A DNA stretch of 64,000 nt from an uncultured Oscillibacter sp. (GCF_910579365.1 NZ_CAJTUX010000002.1:1-64000); one strand, 5' to 3'. Counted from the stretch's first letter, positions 8,630 to 17,163 are shown. The notes: generated by a model from the letters alone, not told the origin. Numbers and translations: made by a program.

Positions 8630-9487
8630 TCATTCCTTTGTCCAGAACTCCCGAACCCGCTCCGCCTCCCGGCGGCCGTCGAAATAGCCCTCCTGCCACA
8701 GGGCCCGGAGGGTATCCAGATTCTTCTCCGTCCGGGAACAGCCCAGCGTGTCCTTCGGGGCGATGACCAGGACCTTTCCCTCCCGCTCCAGAGCGAACAG
8801 CTCCTCCCGGCAGGCGTTGTAGCGGTCGGACCGGGTCTCCATGGTCTCCTGAAACCGGGGGTGCTTCCGAAAGGCCCGGGCAATGATCTGGTCGGACCGG
8901 CCGGGCTTTTTGCGGTAGTCCCGCTCCCGGGTCAGCACCACCACCACCCGGTCGCAGCCCTCGTCCAAAGCCCGCCGCCAGGGGACGGCGTCGGCGCAGC
9001 CTCCGTCCAGATAGGGCTTTCCGCCGATTTCGATGACGGGGAACATCAGCGGAATGGCGCAGGTGGCCTGGAGAAGCAGATTCGGCGTGTCCCGCCGGGG
9101 GACGGGCAGATACTCCGCCGCTCCGGTGTCCAGATTCGTCACCACGGCCTCCGCCCGGCCAGGGTAGGCGGCGAAGGCGTCGTAATCAAAGGGGACCAGC
9201 TCGTTGGGAATGGTCTCGTAGGCGAACTTGAGGCCGAAGTAGGAGCGGTTCCTGGGGTTCGCCAGGTTCCGCAGGCCCATATAGCGCTTGTCGCCCACGT
9301 AGTGGCAGATCAGTTGCAGGTTCCGGCGGCTCTGCCGGGAGAGGTAGCTGACGCCGTAAGCGATGCCGGCGGAGACGCCCAAAGTGTAGTCCGGCAGGGG
9401 CAGGCCCCCGTCCAGAAAGGCGTCGCACACGCCGGAGGAATAGATGGTCCGCAGGGCGCCGCCCTCCAGAACCAGCGCGGTTTTCAT
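8630..9487 (-). CDS. Patatin-like phospholipase family protein
   Basis: Predicted serine acyl hydrolase acting on lipid esters, probably cytosolic or membrane-peripheral (no signal peptide). The patatin signature is intact: the glycine-rich oxyanion segment LEGGALRTIYSSG at about residues 7-19, the nucleophile elbow GVSAG (Ser39), and the catalytic Asp in YLDGGCADAVP near residue 160. Length 285 residues, typical of the short bacterial patatins related to YjjU/RssA, with an extra C-terminal region of about 90 residues. Start ATG at 9485-9487 with TGAGGTG upstream. It is followed by a terminator and is probably monocistronic. Substrate unknown. Confidence 0.88.
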   Translation of the reverse strand: MKTALVLEGGALRTIYSSGVCDAFLDGGLPLPDYTLGVSAGIAYGVSYLSRQSRRNLQLICHYVGDKRYMGLRNLANPRNRSYFGLKFAYETIPNELVPFDYDAFAAYPGRAEAVVTNLDTGAAEYLPVPRRDTPNLLLQATCAIPLMFPVIEIGGKPYLDGGCADAVPWRRALDEGCDRVVVVLTRERDYRKKPGRSDQIIARAFRKHPRFQETMETRSDRYNACREELFALEREGKVLVIAPKDTLGCSRTEKNLDTLRALWQEGYFDGRREAERVREFWTKE

Positions 9488-9530
9488 GGTATCACCTCAA
9501 TCAGAATGGGTCAGGCCGGATGCAAAGGGC

Positions 9531-10046
9531 CTAACGGTACAGATGCTTTTTCAGTTTCCAGTGCCAGATGCCGGTGAGGCGGGACAGGGTGGAGTCCGTC
9601 AGCAGAAACACCACGTTGCCCATGACCAGCAGCAGGGCGTTGAAGTACCAGGCGGACTCCGCCAGCTCCTCCGTCAGGCCCAGGAGGCGCAGGACCAGCC
9701 CGTAGAGCAGCAGGGCGGCGGCGTTGCACACCGTCAGCCGGGCCAGAACCCGCAGAAGCCGGGAGGGCAGGGCGGCGATCCTGGGCCGGAGGATGGGATA
9801 CCAGCCGAAGAACAGGTACACAAGAGCGGTCTCCCGGTTCGGAACCAGCAGCAGGGCCAGGAGGGACACGGCAGCGTACACCGTTCCGGCGGTCTTGGGG
9901 CCCAGCTCCTCCAGCACGGGCAAAAGCGCGATCATGGCCAGAATCGGGGCGCAGAGCACGGCGGCGGGAAGGATGCCCCCCAGGCACAGCAGCACCACCG
10001 CCAGGGCGGTCAGCACCCCGCAGAGGGCCAGGGGCCGGGCGCTCAT
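9531..10046 (-). CDS. Integral membrane protein, third gene of the rhomboid-like / LTA-synthase-like operon
   Basis: A 171-residue protein made almost wholly of hydrophobic segments (about 5-26, 28-48, 52-68, 72-88, 105-125, 137-155) with a basic C-terminus (WHWKLKKHLYR). Its start codon overlaps the stop of the LTA-synthase-like gene by four bases (10043-10046), so the two are translationally coupled. The compact six-helix layout recalls substrate-binding subunits of ECF transporters, but I recognise no specific family. No function is assigned; context suggests envelope or lipid work. Confidence 0.75.
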   Translation of the reverse strand: MSARPLALCGVLTALAVVLLCLGGILPAAVLCAPILAMIALLPVLEELGPKTAGTVYAAVSLLALLLVPNRETALVYLFFGWYPILRPRIAALPSRLLRVLARLTVCNAAALLLYGLVLRLLGLTEELAESAWYFNALLLVMGNVVFLLTDSTLSRLTGIWHWKLKKHLYR

Positions 10047-11917
10047 GGGACCTCCTTGTACTGGAGCTTATAGTAGCTCCAGCTCCGCCACTTCCGGAGC
10101 AGCTCCCGCTGCCCGCCGCTGAGGCTTCCGGTGTCCGTGAGGGAGCCGTCCGCCAGCTGGCAGAGGGTTTTCTGCACGACGGGAAGTTCCCGGCGCAGCT
10201 GGTTCAGGAAGGAGAACCAGGGGCTCTCCTCCCCCCGGCCCGTCAGCTCCAGCACCGCCGCGCCCAGGAAGGCGGCGGACACCGTCTCCGGCAGGTCCAG
10301 GGACGCCGCCGCCGCGTCCCAGTCCAGCGCTTCCGCCGCCGCGCCGTTGGCCCAGATGATATAGGGCGTCTCATAGGCCGCCGGATTCTCCTGCCCCTCG
10401 GGACCGGGGAAGACGTCCAGCCCCAGCTGGCGGTAGCCCAGCATGTCGTTTCCGAGATAGGGGAGGTGGTCCCCGAAGAAGACCAGAACCACCGGCTCGC
10501 TCTGGGCCTGGAAGTACCGCCAGAGGCGGCCCAGCATGGCGTCCGCGTCCCGGACCCCCTCGATATAGACTTGGAGAAGGGTCTCCGCTTCCTCCGAGAG
10601 GCCGGGGACGCCGGTGGGGGGGAAGGGATAGTCCGGACCGTACTTGTCGGCGGTGTAGGACATGTGGTTTTGAATGGTGGTGGTGAAGTGGAAGAGGGGG
10701 GCCTCCGCCTCCTCGAAGGCTTCTTCGATGAGGCCGGCGGCGTAATCGTCGGTGACCCAGCGGCCCTTGTACTCCGGGGCCTCCATGTCCGCGACGAACC
10801 GCGTCTCCTCCGCCCCCAGCCAGCGGTAGACATTTTCCCGGTTATAGAACCAGTTGTCCCCCGGATGGTAGAAGGAGGTCTCATAGCCGTCGTTCCCAAA
10901 GACCCGGAAGAGACTGTCCAGGTTCCGGTTCACCACCCGCATGGCGGAGGTGGCGGAGGCGGAGAGGGCTGTGGTCTGCATTCCCGTCAGCACGTCGAAC
11001 TCCGTGTTGGCGGTGCCTCCGGCGAAGCCGGGCACCACCACATGGCCGCTGAGGGAGTGGGGGTCTTCTCGCAGGGCGTGAAGGTTGGGCAGGGGATCGC
11101 TCTCCTCATCGTACGCGAAAATGTCCGCGTCGGTGATGTCGGAGAAGGCCTCGTTCATCACCATGACGACGCTGACGTTCTTCCCCTGGCCCGGGCGGTC
11201 CCCGGTCTCCCAGGACGCCGCCTCGGAGCGGCTGAAGCCCTCGGGCCGGTCCACGAGATAGGTGGTAAAGTGGTGGCAGAAGGCGTAGGGAAAGCCCAGG
11301 TCGTTGAAGACGGAGGGGACGTATTCGGCGTTGCGGACGCGAAAGGACTGATAGAGGTCCTGGGAGGCGTAGACCGTGAGGATCAGCCCGGTCAAAACCG
11401 CCAGAGCGGCGGCGAAGCCCGAAAGCCGCCCCGGCCAGCCCCGGAGCCGTTCCGCCGGGAAGGGCCGGCAGCCGATGAAAAAGCCCAGGGCCGCCAGAGC
11501 GGCGGTCACCAGGACCACCGCCCCGATCTGCGGGAGGGGAAAGCGGATGTCATAGGTTCCCAGGGCGCTGCCCACCTCTTTTAAAAGGGCGAAGTCCCGG
11601 GGAAATACCGGCTCGTCCCGGACCTCGATCTTCACCCGGTTGGCGATGGACAGGGTGCAGACCAGAAGATTCACCAGCGCCGCGCCGAAGAAGACGTTTC
11701 GCAACAGCGCCGCCGCCGCCAGGACCAAAAGGCCCACGGGAAGGGCGTTGAGAACGATCAAAAGCGGCTGCTGGAGAAGGCCGGAGAGCAGCGTCCGGAA
11801 AGAGTTGGGCTGGCACCAGAGGGCCAGAAGGGTGACGCCTCCTGCCAGCAGCGCCGCCGCCAGCAGGCTGAGGGGCAGGGACAGGCGGTATCGGGGACTT
11901 GAAAGCGGATGAATCAA
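10043..11917 (-). CDS. LTA synthase-like membrane phosphoglycerol transferase (sulfatase fold)
   Basis: Predicted extracytoplasmic enzyme that transfers phosphoglycerol or a similar group from a lipid to an acceptor such as teichoic acid or membrane glycan. It has about five N-terminal membrane segments (residues 11-190) and a sulfatase-type domain with MNEAF (metal-binding Glu, about 256), GTANTEF with the catalytic Thr at about 302, NHMSY and the metal pair in FFGDHLP. I choose TTG at 11915-11917, because AAGGAG lies 7-8 bases upstream and the long upstream extension of this frame overlaps a real gene. It starts 5 bases after the rhomboid-like gene ends and overlaps the next gene by 4. Length 624, normal for LtaS. 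The exact acceptor is unknown. Confidence 0.88.
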   Translation of the reverse strand: MIHPLSSPRYRLSLPLSLLAAALLAGGVTLLALWCQPNSFRTLLSGLLQQPLLIVLNALPVGLLVLAAAALLRNVFFGAALVNLLVCTLSIANRVKIEVRDEPVFPRDFALLKEVGSALGTYDIRFPLPQIGAVVLVTAALAALGFFIGCRPFPAERLRGWPGRLSGFAAALAVLTGLILTVYASQDLYQSFRVRNAEYVPSVFNDLGFPYAFCHHFTTYLVDRPEGFSRSEAASWETGDRPGQGKNVSVVMVMNEAFSDITDADIFAYDEESDPLPNLHALREDPHSLSGHVVVPGFAGGTANTEFDVLTGMQTTALSASATSAMRVVNRNLDSLFRVFGNDGYETSFYHPGDNWFYNRENVYRWLGAEETRFVADMEAPEYKGRWVTDDYAAGLIEEAFEEAEAPLFHFTTTIQNHMSYTADKYGPDYPFPPTGVPGLSEEAETLLQVYIEGVRDADAMLGRLWRYFQAQSEPVVLVFFGDHLPYLGNDMLGYRQLGLDVFPGPEGQENPAAYETPYIIWANGAAAEALDWDAAAASLDLPETVSAAFLGAAVLELTGRGEESPWFSFLNQLRRELPVVQKTLCQLADGSLTDTGSLSGGQRELLRKWRSWSYYKLQYKEVP

Positions 11918-11922
11918 ACAGG

Positions 11923-12792
11923 TCACTCCTTGAAATGCTCGTGATTGAAAATGTGGTCCATGCAGAAGCAGTGGTATCCGGCGCAGCGGGAGCAGTACCG
12001 GAACTCCAGGTCCGGATACTCCGTGTCGGTCCGCCCGCAGACGGAGCACTTGTGCCGGTAGCCCTGCTGGGCCTCCTTCTTCCGCTGCTGGCGGACGGCG
12101 GACTTGAACTGGATGGTCTGATGGGAGTTGCGGTGCCGGGCGTAGGCCCGCCGCCGGCCGATCTGGTCCGTGATTTCGCACCAGAAGAAGATCAGGAAGT
12201 TCAAAAGGGCGATCACGGGCAGCAGGGCGCTGAGCCAGTCCCCCCGGAGCAGGGCCCCGATAATGTCCACGGCGAAAAGAGCGATGTCCGCCAGGGCCAG
12301 CCACTTGGCCTTTACGGGAATGATGTACAGCAGCATCAGCCGCGCGTCGGGATACAGGGCGGCGAAGGCCAGGAACATGGACATGCCCACATAGTAGGTC
12401 CCCATCAGTACGCCGTAGCCGAAGGCGTAGTAGCTGAGGATGCCCGTGACGAGGGTCAGAACCACGCCGGAGAGGTAATAGAGGCAGAACTTCGGCGTGC
12501 CCCACTCCCGCTCCAGCATGGTGCCGATGAAGTACATGAAGTACAGCGAGAGAATCAGGTTGAAGGGCTGAGTGCTTTCCGGGACGAAGATAAAGGTCGC
12601 CAGCCGCCAGATCTGACCCCGAAGAACCTGTCCCCAATCGAAGTACAAAAATTGAATGGCCGCGCCGTTGGTCATGCGCAGCAGAAAGAAGGCGGCGGCG
12701 TTGCCGATGACGATGTACAGCATGAGGTTGGCGACGCCGAAGTTGGGATGCCGGAGCGCGAAACGCTCCACGGCGTTGTTCAGCTTTCTCAA
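11923..12792 (-). CDS. Rhomboid-like membrane protein with C-terminal zinc ribbon, probably non-proteolytic
   Basis: 289 residues with six predicted membrane segments and a rhomboid-type arrangement: WGQVLRGQIWRLATF (about 53-67) with the conserved WR, then GTMLEREWGTPKF (90-102). The active-site region reads GTYYVGMSM (131-139), where a protease would have GxSG, and I see no catalytic His in the last helix, so it is likely an inactive rhomboid (derlin/iRhom-like). The C-terminus has a CxxC...CxxC cluster (CSVCG at 249, YCSRC at 266) and Cys/His residues to 281. TTG at 12790-12792 is chosen because TAGGAGGG lies 6 bases upstream. First gene of a three-gene operon. Confidence 0.8.
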   Translation of the reverse strand: MRKLNNAVERFALRHPNFGVANLMLYIVIGNAAAFFLLRMTNGAAIQFLYFDWGQVLRGQIWRLATFIFVPESTQPFNLILSLYFMYFIGTMLEREWGTPKFCLYYLSGVVLTLVTGILSYYAFGYGVLMGTYYVGMSMFLAFAALYPDARLMLLYIIPVKAKWLALADIALFAVDIIGALLRGDWLSALLPVIALLNFLIFFWCEITDQIGRRRAYARHRNSHQTIQFKSAVRQQRKKEAQQGYRHKCSVCGRTDTEYPDLEFRYCSRCAGYHCFCMDHIFNHEHFKE

Positions 12793-12835
12793 GGGGTTCC
12801 CTCCTAGTATCCGAAATCGCAAAATCGTAAAGGAC

Positions 12836-12841
12836 ATTATA
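12836..12841 (-). promoter_or_regulatory. -10 element of the rhomboid-like operon
   Basis: TATAAT on the reverse strand with a weak -35 (GTGACT, 17 bases upstream), about 45 bases before the TTG start. Confidence 0.45.
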
Positions 12842-12927
12842 CCCCGTTTGCCGGAAAAAGTCACCTACTTTTTATGAACATTGCCGGAGCCGGCAAAAAA
12901 ATCCGGCGAAAAAAAGAGCGGGAGCCC

Positions 12928-12955
12928 TTGACAAACCCGCAGGACCTGATACAAT
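12928..12955 (+). promoter_or_regulatory. metK promoter
   Basis: TTGACA (12928-12933) and TACAAT (12950-12955), 16-base spacer, directly upstream of the SAM riboswitch. Confidence 0.75.
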
Positions 12956-12971
12956 ACTAATCAAGTAAATA

Positions 12972-13075
12972 TCCTTATCAAGAGTGGCGGAGGGAACGGC
13001 CCGATGAAACCACGGCAACCTGCATTTGAAAGGTGCCAAATCCGGCGGAAACGACAGATGAGGAACGAGAAGGAA
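12972..13075 (+). promoter_or_regulatory. SAM-I (S-box) riboswitch upstream of metK
   Basis: The S-box core is easy to read: CTTATCAAGAGTGGCGGAGG, then GGCCCGATGAAACC, CGGCAACC, AGGTGCCAAATCC and GACAGATGAGG. These are the conserved P1, kink-turn and core segments. A terminator follows (13082-13111), so SAM binding should switch off metK, closing a product feedback loop. Confidence 0.96.
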
Positions 13076-13081
13076 TTTCCC

Positions 13082-13111
13082 GTGCGTTTCGCGTCGAAAC
13101 GCGCGGTTTTT
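13082..13111 (+). terminator. SAM-controlled terminator
   Basis: Stem GTGCGTTTCG / CGAAACGCGC (13082-13091 with 13095-13104) followed by GGTTTTT. Confidence 0.88.
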
Positions 13112-13206
13112 CTTTGGATCTCAAGGGCCTTTCAGCCGGCAAAAATCGTCCCAGCGCGCGGGAGAAAAGAGGCGCGCCGCCCCAGAGGGCGCAAAGGAGC
13201 ACTGCT

Positions 13207-14394
13207 ATGGCAAGACATTATCTCTTCACCTCCGAGTCCGTGACGGAGGGGCATCCCGACAAAATCTGCGACCAGATTTCCGACGCCGTGCTGGACGCCA
13301 TCCTGGCCCAGGACCCCCAGGGCCGCGTGGCCTGCGAGACCACGGCCTGCACGGGGCTGATCCACGTCATGGGCGAGATCACCACCAACTGCTTTGTGGA
13401 CATCGACAAGATCGCCCGGGAAGTCGTTCGGGACATCGGCTATGACCGGGGCAAGTACGGCTTCGACTGCGACACCTGCGGCGTCATCACCTCCATTGAC
13501 GAGCAGTCCGCCGACATCGCCATGGGCGTGGACAAGTCCCTGGAGAACAAGAACAACGAGGAGGCCGAGCTGAACCACGGCGCGGGCGACCAGGGCATGA
13601 TGTTCGGCTATGCCTGCGACGAGACGCCGGAGCTGATGCCCCTGCCCCTGTCCCTGGCCCAGAAGCTGTGCCTCCAGATGACCAAGGTGCGCAAGAGCGG
13701 CCTGGTTTCCTACATGCGCCCCGACGGCAAAAGCCAGGTCACCGTGGAGTACGACGAAAACAACAATCCGGTCCGCATTGACACCGTGGTCATCTCCACC
13801 CAGCACAACCCGGACGTCACCCTGGAGCAGATTCGCCGGGACATGATCAACCTGGTGGCCAAGGAGGTCCTTCCTGCCAATCTGCTGGATGAGAACACCA
13901 AGTACTATGTGAACCCCACCGGCCGTTTTGTCAAGGGCGGACCCGCCGCCGACGCGGGACTGACGGGCCGGAAGATCATCGTGGATACATACGGCGGCAG
14001 CGCCCCCCACGGCGGCGGCTGCTTCTCCGGCAAGGACCCCACCAAGGTGGACCGCTCTGCGGCCTACGCCGCCCGCTGGGTGGCCAAGAATATCGTGGCC
14101 GCGGGCCTGGCCAAGCGCTGCCAGATTGAGCTGGCCTACGCCATCGGCGTTGCCAAGCCCGTGAGCATCATGGTGGACACCTTCGGCACCGGCTCTGTCA
14201 GCGACGGAAAGCTGGAGGAGGCCGTGGCCAAGGTCTTTGACCTCCGTCCCACCGCCATCATCCGGGACCTGGACCTGCGCAAGCCCATCTACCGCAAGCT
14301 GGCCGCCTACGGCCACATGGGCCGGGAGGACCTGGGCGTCGCCTGGGAAAAGACGGACCGGGTGGAGGCCCTGAAGGCCGCCGCGGCGGAGTGA
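13207..14394 (+). CDS. metK: S-adenosylmethionine synthetase
   Basis: Makes SAM from methionine and ATP. The hallmark segments are present: LFTSESVTEGHPDKICDQISD near the N-terminus, GAGDQGMMFGYA (about residues 121-132), and the P-loop-like GGGCFSGKDPTKVDRSAAYAAR split by normal spacing. Length 395, standard. The ATG at 13207 follows AAAGGAG; the same frame is open upstream to 13033, but that extension overlaps the riboswitch terminator. Downstream is a strong terminator. Regulation by the SAM-I riboswitch is predicted. Confidence 0.98.
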   Translation: MARHYLFTSESVTEGHPDKICDQISDAVLDAILAQDPQGRVACETTACTGLIHVMGEITTNCFVDIDKIAREVVRDIGYDRGKYGFDCDTCGVITSIDEQSADIAMGVDKSLENKNNEEAELNHGAGDQGMMFGYACDETPELMPLPLSLAQKLCLQMTKVRKSGLVSYMRPDGKSQVTVEYDENNNPVRIDTVVISTQHNPDVTLEQIRRDMINLVAKEVLPANLLDENTKYYVNPTGRFVKGGPAADAGLTGRKIIVDTYGGSAPHGGGCFSGKDPTKVDRSAAYAARWVAKNIVAAGLAKRCQIELAYAIGVAKPVSIMVDTFGTGSVSDGKLEEAVAKVFDLRPTAIIRDLDLRKPIYRKLAAYGHMGREDLGVAWEKTDRVEALKAAAAE

Positions 14395-14420
14395 CTTTCA
14401 TAGAGACCCCTCTATCATTT

Positions 14421-14460
14421 GCAGGGACGGCATGACAGGCAGCATGCCGTCCCTGCTTTT
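14421..14460 (+). terminator. metK terminator
   Basis: 14-base perfect stem GCAGGGACGGCATG / CATGCCGTCCCTGC (14421-14434 with 14443-14456) then TTTT. Confidence 0.92.
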
Positions 14461-14563
14461 GCCGTAACGAAAGGCTGACAGGCATGCGGGAGGCGGCCTT
14501 TGTAACGGGCGCCTCCGGTTCGGAGGAATCCTCCATATTGCGGAACACTCTCCGTTTACCACA

Positions 14564-15013
14564 TTATAACTCCATGGAAAAATACACCATATCCACCAGC
14601 TGCCGCCCCGCCTCGAAAATGGGATGGTCATAGTGGTCCGGGAAAAAGTTTTTCACCCGCCCGCACTCCCGGAAGCCGCACGCCTCGTAAAACGGCGCCG
14701 TCAGCGGGCTGTCCCCGGTGCCAACCAGCAGCCGCGTTCCCCGGCCCCGGCAGGTCTGGACCACAAACTCCACCATGGCCCGTCCGTAACCTCGCCGCTG
14801 GCTCTCCGGAGCCACGGCCAGATTTTTGATCTCAAAATCCCCGCCGCCCTCCTCCGTCACCACGCAGACGCACCGCAGAGCGCCGCCGTCATAAAGGGCA
14901 CACAGCGTTCCCCGGTCCAGATAGCGGTCAATCATGTCCTCCTGCTCATCCCCCAGGAGGAGCAGGGGGAGGAAGGTCCGCTTGTTGTCAGAAATTGTTC
15001 GAAATTCCATCAT
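14564..15013 (-). CDS. GNAT family N-acetyltransferase
   Basis: Predicted acetyl-CoA-dependent acyltransferase of about 149 residues. Motif A is clear: KNLAVAPESQRRGYGRAMVE, with the RRGYGRA pyrophosphate-binding loop, followed by FYEACGFRECGR (motif B) at about 105-116. The gene starts with two adjacent ATGs (15011-15013 and 15008-15010); the second is better spaced from GGGAG, so the protein may be one residue shorter. Divergent from the small gene at 15059, with only 45 bases between. Acceptor unknown. Confidence 0.85.
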   Translation of the reverse strand: MMEFRTISDNKRTFLPLLLLGDEQEDMIDRYLDRGTLCALYDGGALRCVCVVTEEGGGDFEIKNLAVAPESQRRGYGRAMVEFVVQTCRGRGTRLLVGTGDSPLTAPFYEACGFRECGRVKNFFPDHYDHPIFEAGRQLVDMVYFSMEL

Positions 15014-15058
15014 AAGCTCCCTTGAAATCCGGGCAAACTAAGCCCGGAGGTGATTTGG

Positions 15059-15241
15059 ATGTACGGCGCGGAATACCTGAGCCTGGAGGACCTGCTGGAT
15101 CAGGACCCCTCGGCTTACGAATTTTTCCAGACCCTGTCTCCGGAGGCCAAAGTCCTGCTGGAAGAGGACGGCAGCGTGACCTCCTTCGCCCGGCTCCAGT
15201 CCAAAACGGCGCAGATGCGGCGGGCAGGACTGATGGAGTAA
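15059..15241 (+). CDS. Conserved-looking 60-residue protein of unknown function
   Basis: MYGAEYLSLEDLLDQDPSAY and onward: a small acidic, helix-rich soluble protein. It is supported by a strong ribosome binding site (GGAGGTGAT, 15046-15054) at good spacing to the ATG, and by a clean terminator after the stop. A GTG at 15050 in the same frame overlaps the Shine-Dalgarno and is rejected. The GGAGG is partly held in a hairpin CCGGGC-AAACTAA-GCCCGG (15029-15047). A very similar leader (CCGGGCAAGCTA...GGCGGAGGTGAT) precedes the FAD-Rieske gene at 58982. No family recognised. Confidence 0.7.
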   Translation: MYGAEYLSLEDLLDQDPSAYEFFQTLSPEAKVLLEEDGSVTSFARLQSKTAQMRRAGLME

Positions 15242-15244
15242 AGG

Positions 15245-15284
15245 AAAGGGCCGCCTGGACAGTTCCGTCCGGGCGGCCCTTTTG
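15245..15284 (+). terminator. Terminator after the 60-residue gene
   Basis: AAAGGGCCGCCTGGAC / GTCCGGGCGGCCCTTT (15245-15260 with 15267-15282); T-rich on the + side, A-rich on the other, so it may also end the chemoreceptor transcript coming from the right. Confidence 0.85.
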
Positions 15285-15303
15285 CATTTGCATGGCGCTT
15301 GCG

Positions 15304-16980
15304 TCAGCCCATATAGGAGTGGCCCGCGCCGCCCCGCTTGAGGCGGAACTTCTTGGTCTCATCCTCCAGCTTGTGGACCTCCTCGAAGAGCTCCGAGCTG
15401 ACGGCGGCGGACTCCTCGCTGCTGGCGGAGTTGGTCTGAACCACGGCGGAAATCTGGCCGATGCCCTCGGTCACCTGGGCGATGGAGGCGGCCTCGCCCT
15501 GGACGGCCTCGGCGATGGCGTTGATGGTGGTGTTGGACTGCATCACAAGATCCAGGGTCTTTTTCAAAGACGCGGAGACCTCGCCCACAATGCGGCTGCC
15601 CTGCTCCGTGGCTTGGACGGAGTTGTCAATCAGGTCCTTGGTGGCTTTAGCGGCCTCGTCGGACCGGGTGGCGAGGGAGCGCACCTCGTCCGCCACTACG
15701 GCGAAGCCCTTGCCGGCGCTGCCCGCCCGGGCGGCCTCCACGGCGGCGTTCAAAGCCAGGATATTGGTCTGGAAGGCGATGTCCTCAATGGTGGCGATGA
15801 TCCGCCCGATCTGCTGGGAGGAGTTGGTGATGTCCGTCATGGCGGCCACCATCTGCTCCATCTGCTTGCTGCTGATGGTGACCTGCTCGCCGGTGAGGCG
15901 GGCGTTTTCCAGGGCGGCGGAGGCGGACTGAACATTCTGCTTTGCGCCCTTGGAGAGGTCGTCCAGCGTGGCGTAAAGCTCCTCCACGGCGCTGGCCTGC
16001 TCCGTGGCGCCCTGGGCCAGAGCCTGCGCGCCGCTGGAGAGCTGACCGGCGTTGCTGGAGACCCGGCCCTGGGTCTGGACGATGCTGCCCAGGGTGTCGG
16101 AGATGGTGGCGGTGAAGCTGGCAAGGGAGGTCTCGATGGACTGGAAGTCGCCGATATAGGGCGTGGAGGTGGCGACGTCAAAATTGCCCTGGGACAGCTG
16201 CGCCATGATGCGGTTGATATCCTCCACATAACCGCGGATGAGTTTCATGGAGCCCTCCAGAGTCTGGGCCAGCTCGCCCAGCTCGTTTTCGGAGTGGTAA
16301 TCCATCTTCAGGTCCAGGTGGCCTTCCTGAAGGGGACGGGCGTGGCTGGTGATGAGGAGGATGGGCTTCACCACATGCTTGCCGACGAAGGTGACCAGGC
16401 TGATCAGGCAGATCAGAGCCAGCACCAGGCAGAGGAAGCACACCAGCTGCATCTGGAGTATCATGGTGTGCATGCGGGTGAGACCGTCGTTATTGACGGT
16501 GGTCTGATTCGTCACCACCTCGTCCAGATGGCCCACCAGGGTGCTGATGTTGGTCAGAATGGTCTTTTGATAATAGTCCTGGGCCTGGGAGGGACTGGTT
16601 TTCAGCAGGTCCAGCACGTAGGTGGCGGACTCGTGAATCTCCTTGTGGAGGGGCTCCATCTGGCTGCGGAGAGCCAGGACAGTGGGATCGTCCGTCTCCG
16701 GGTCGCCGTAGAGCCACTGGCCCAGGGTGCAGGAGGTGGGGTCAATGCTGCCGGTGAACTCGCTTCCGGCATAGAGGGCGTTGCTGAGGTTGCTGGCCCA
16801 GCGGTAGTGGGCGGTTTCCGCCGCCTGGGCCCGCTGGAGCAGGGACGCCGCCTGGGTGTTGGCATTCTGAACGCTTTGGATGCGCAGGATGTTGGCTGTG
16901 GTCACAAAGCTGAACAGCAGCACGGAGGCCAGGGCCGCCACCGTGCGGATCCACACGGTTCTTTTGATGCTTTTTTGCAT
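15304..16980 (-). CDS. Methyl-accepting chemotaxis protein with an extracytoplasmic CZB-like domain
   Basis: Chemoreceptor of 558 residues that should signal through CheW/CheA. Membrane segment 1 at about 10-32, an external ligand region of only about 140 residues, membrane segment 2 at about 177-200, HAMP at about 200-255, and a signalling domain with the hairpin tip DIAFQTNILALNAAVEAARA and GKGFAVVADEVRSLA. The external region has H58 (TAHYRW), C84 (SCTLGQW), H112 and H116 (LHKEIHES), the His/Cys/His-x3-His pattern of CZB zinc-binding domains. The ATG at 16978-16980 follows GGGAGG by 10 bases. A promoter lies at 17135-17163. Confidence 0.93.
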   Translation of the reverse strand: MQKSIKRTVWIRTVAALASVLLFSFVTTANILRIQSVQNANTQAASLLQRAQAAETAHYRWASNLSNALYAGSEFTGSIDPTSCTLGQWLYGDPETDDPTVLALRSQMEPLHKEIHESATYVLDLLKTSPSQAQDYYQKTILTNISTLVGHLDEVVTNQTTVNNDGLTRMHTMILQMQLVCFLCLVLALICLISLVTFVGKHVVKPILLITSHARPLQEGHLDLKMDYHSENELGELAQTLEGSMKLIRGYVEDINRIMAQLSQGNFDVATSTPYIGDFQSIETSLASFTATISDTLGSIVQTQGRVSSNAGQLSSGAQALAQGATEQASAVEELYATLDDLSKGAKQNVQSASAALENARLTGEQVTISSKQMEQMVAAMTDITNSSQQIGRIIATIEDIAFQTNILALNAAVEAARAGSAGKGFAVVADEVRSLATRSDEAAKATKDLIDNSVQATEQGSRIVGEVSASLKKTLDLVMQSNTTINAIAEAVQGEAASIAQVTEGIGQISAVVQTNSASSEESAAVSSELFEEVHKLEDETKKFRLKRGGAGHSYMG

Positions 16981-17134
16981 AGCTATGTATCCTCCCATTT
17001 TGTTTTTACATGACCGCTGGCGCGGTTGTCTGGCCCCGCGTCCGATTTCGCGCCTCGCAAGGGGGGTGGAAAAACCGCCGTTCCGATGGAGAGTGGGCGG
17101 CGAAAAAGCTGGAGCGGAGCGGAGTATTGTGTTC

Positions 17135-17163
17135 ATTATAGCAATCGTTCCCCGATAATGCAA
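17135..17163 (-). promoter_or_regulatory. Chemoreceptor promoter
   Basis: TTGCAT (17163-17158) and TATAAT (17140-17135) with a 17-base spacer on the reverse strand. Confidence 0.7.

Noticed and set aside
11918..12637. Upstream extension of the LTA-synthase-like frame
   Set aside because: It overlaps the rhomboid-like gene, reads as low-complexity sequence, and the TTG at 11917 has a good ribosome binding site.
16981..17130. Cyclic-di-GMP or other riboswitch in the chemoreceptor leader
   Set aside because: The leader is long enough, but none of the conserved core sequences can be read.
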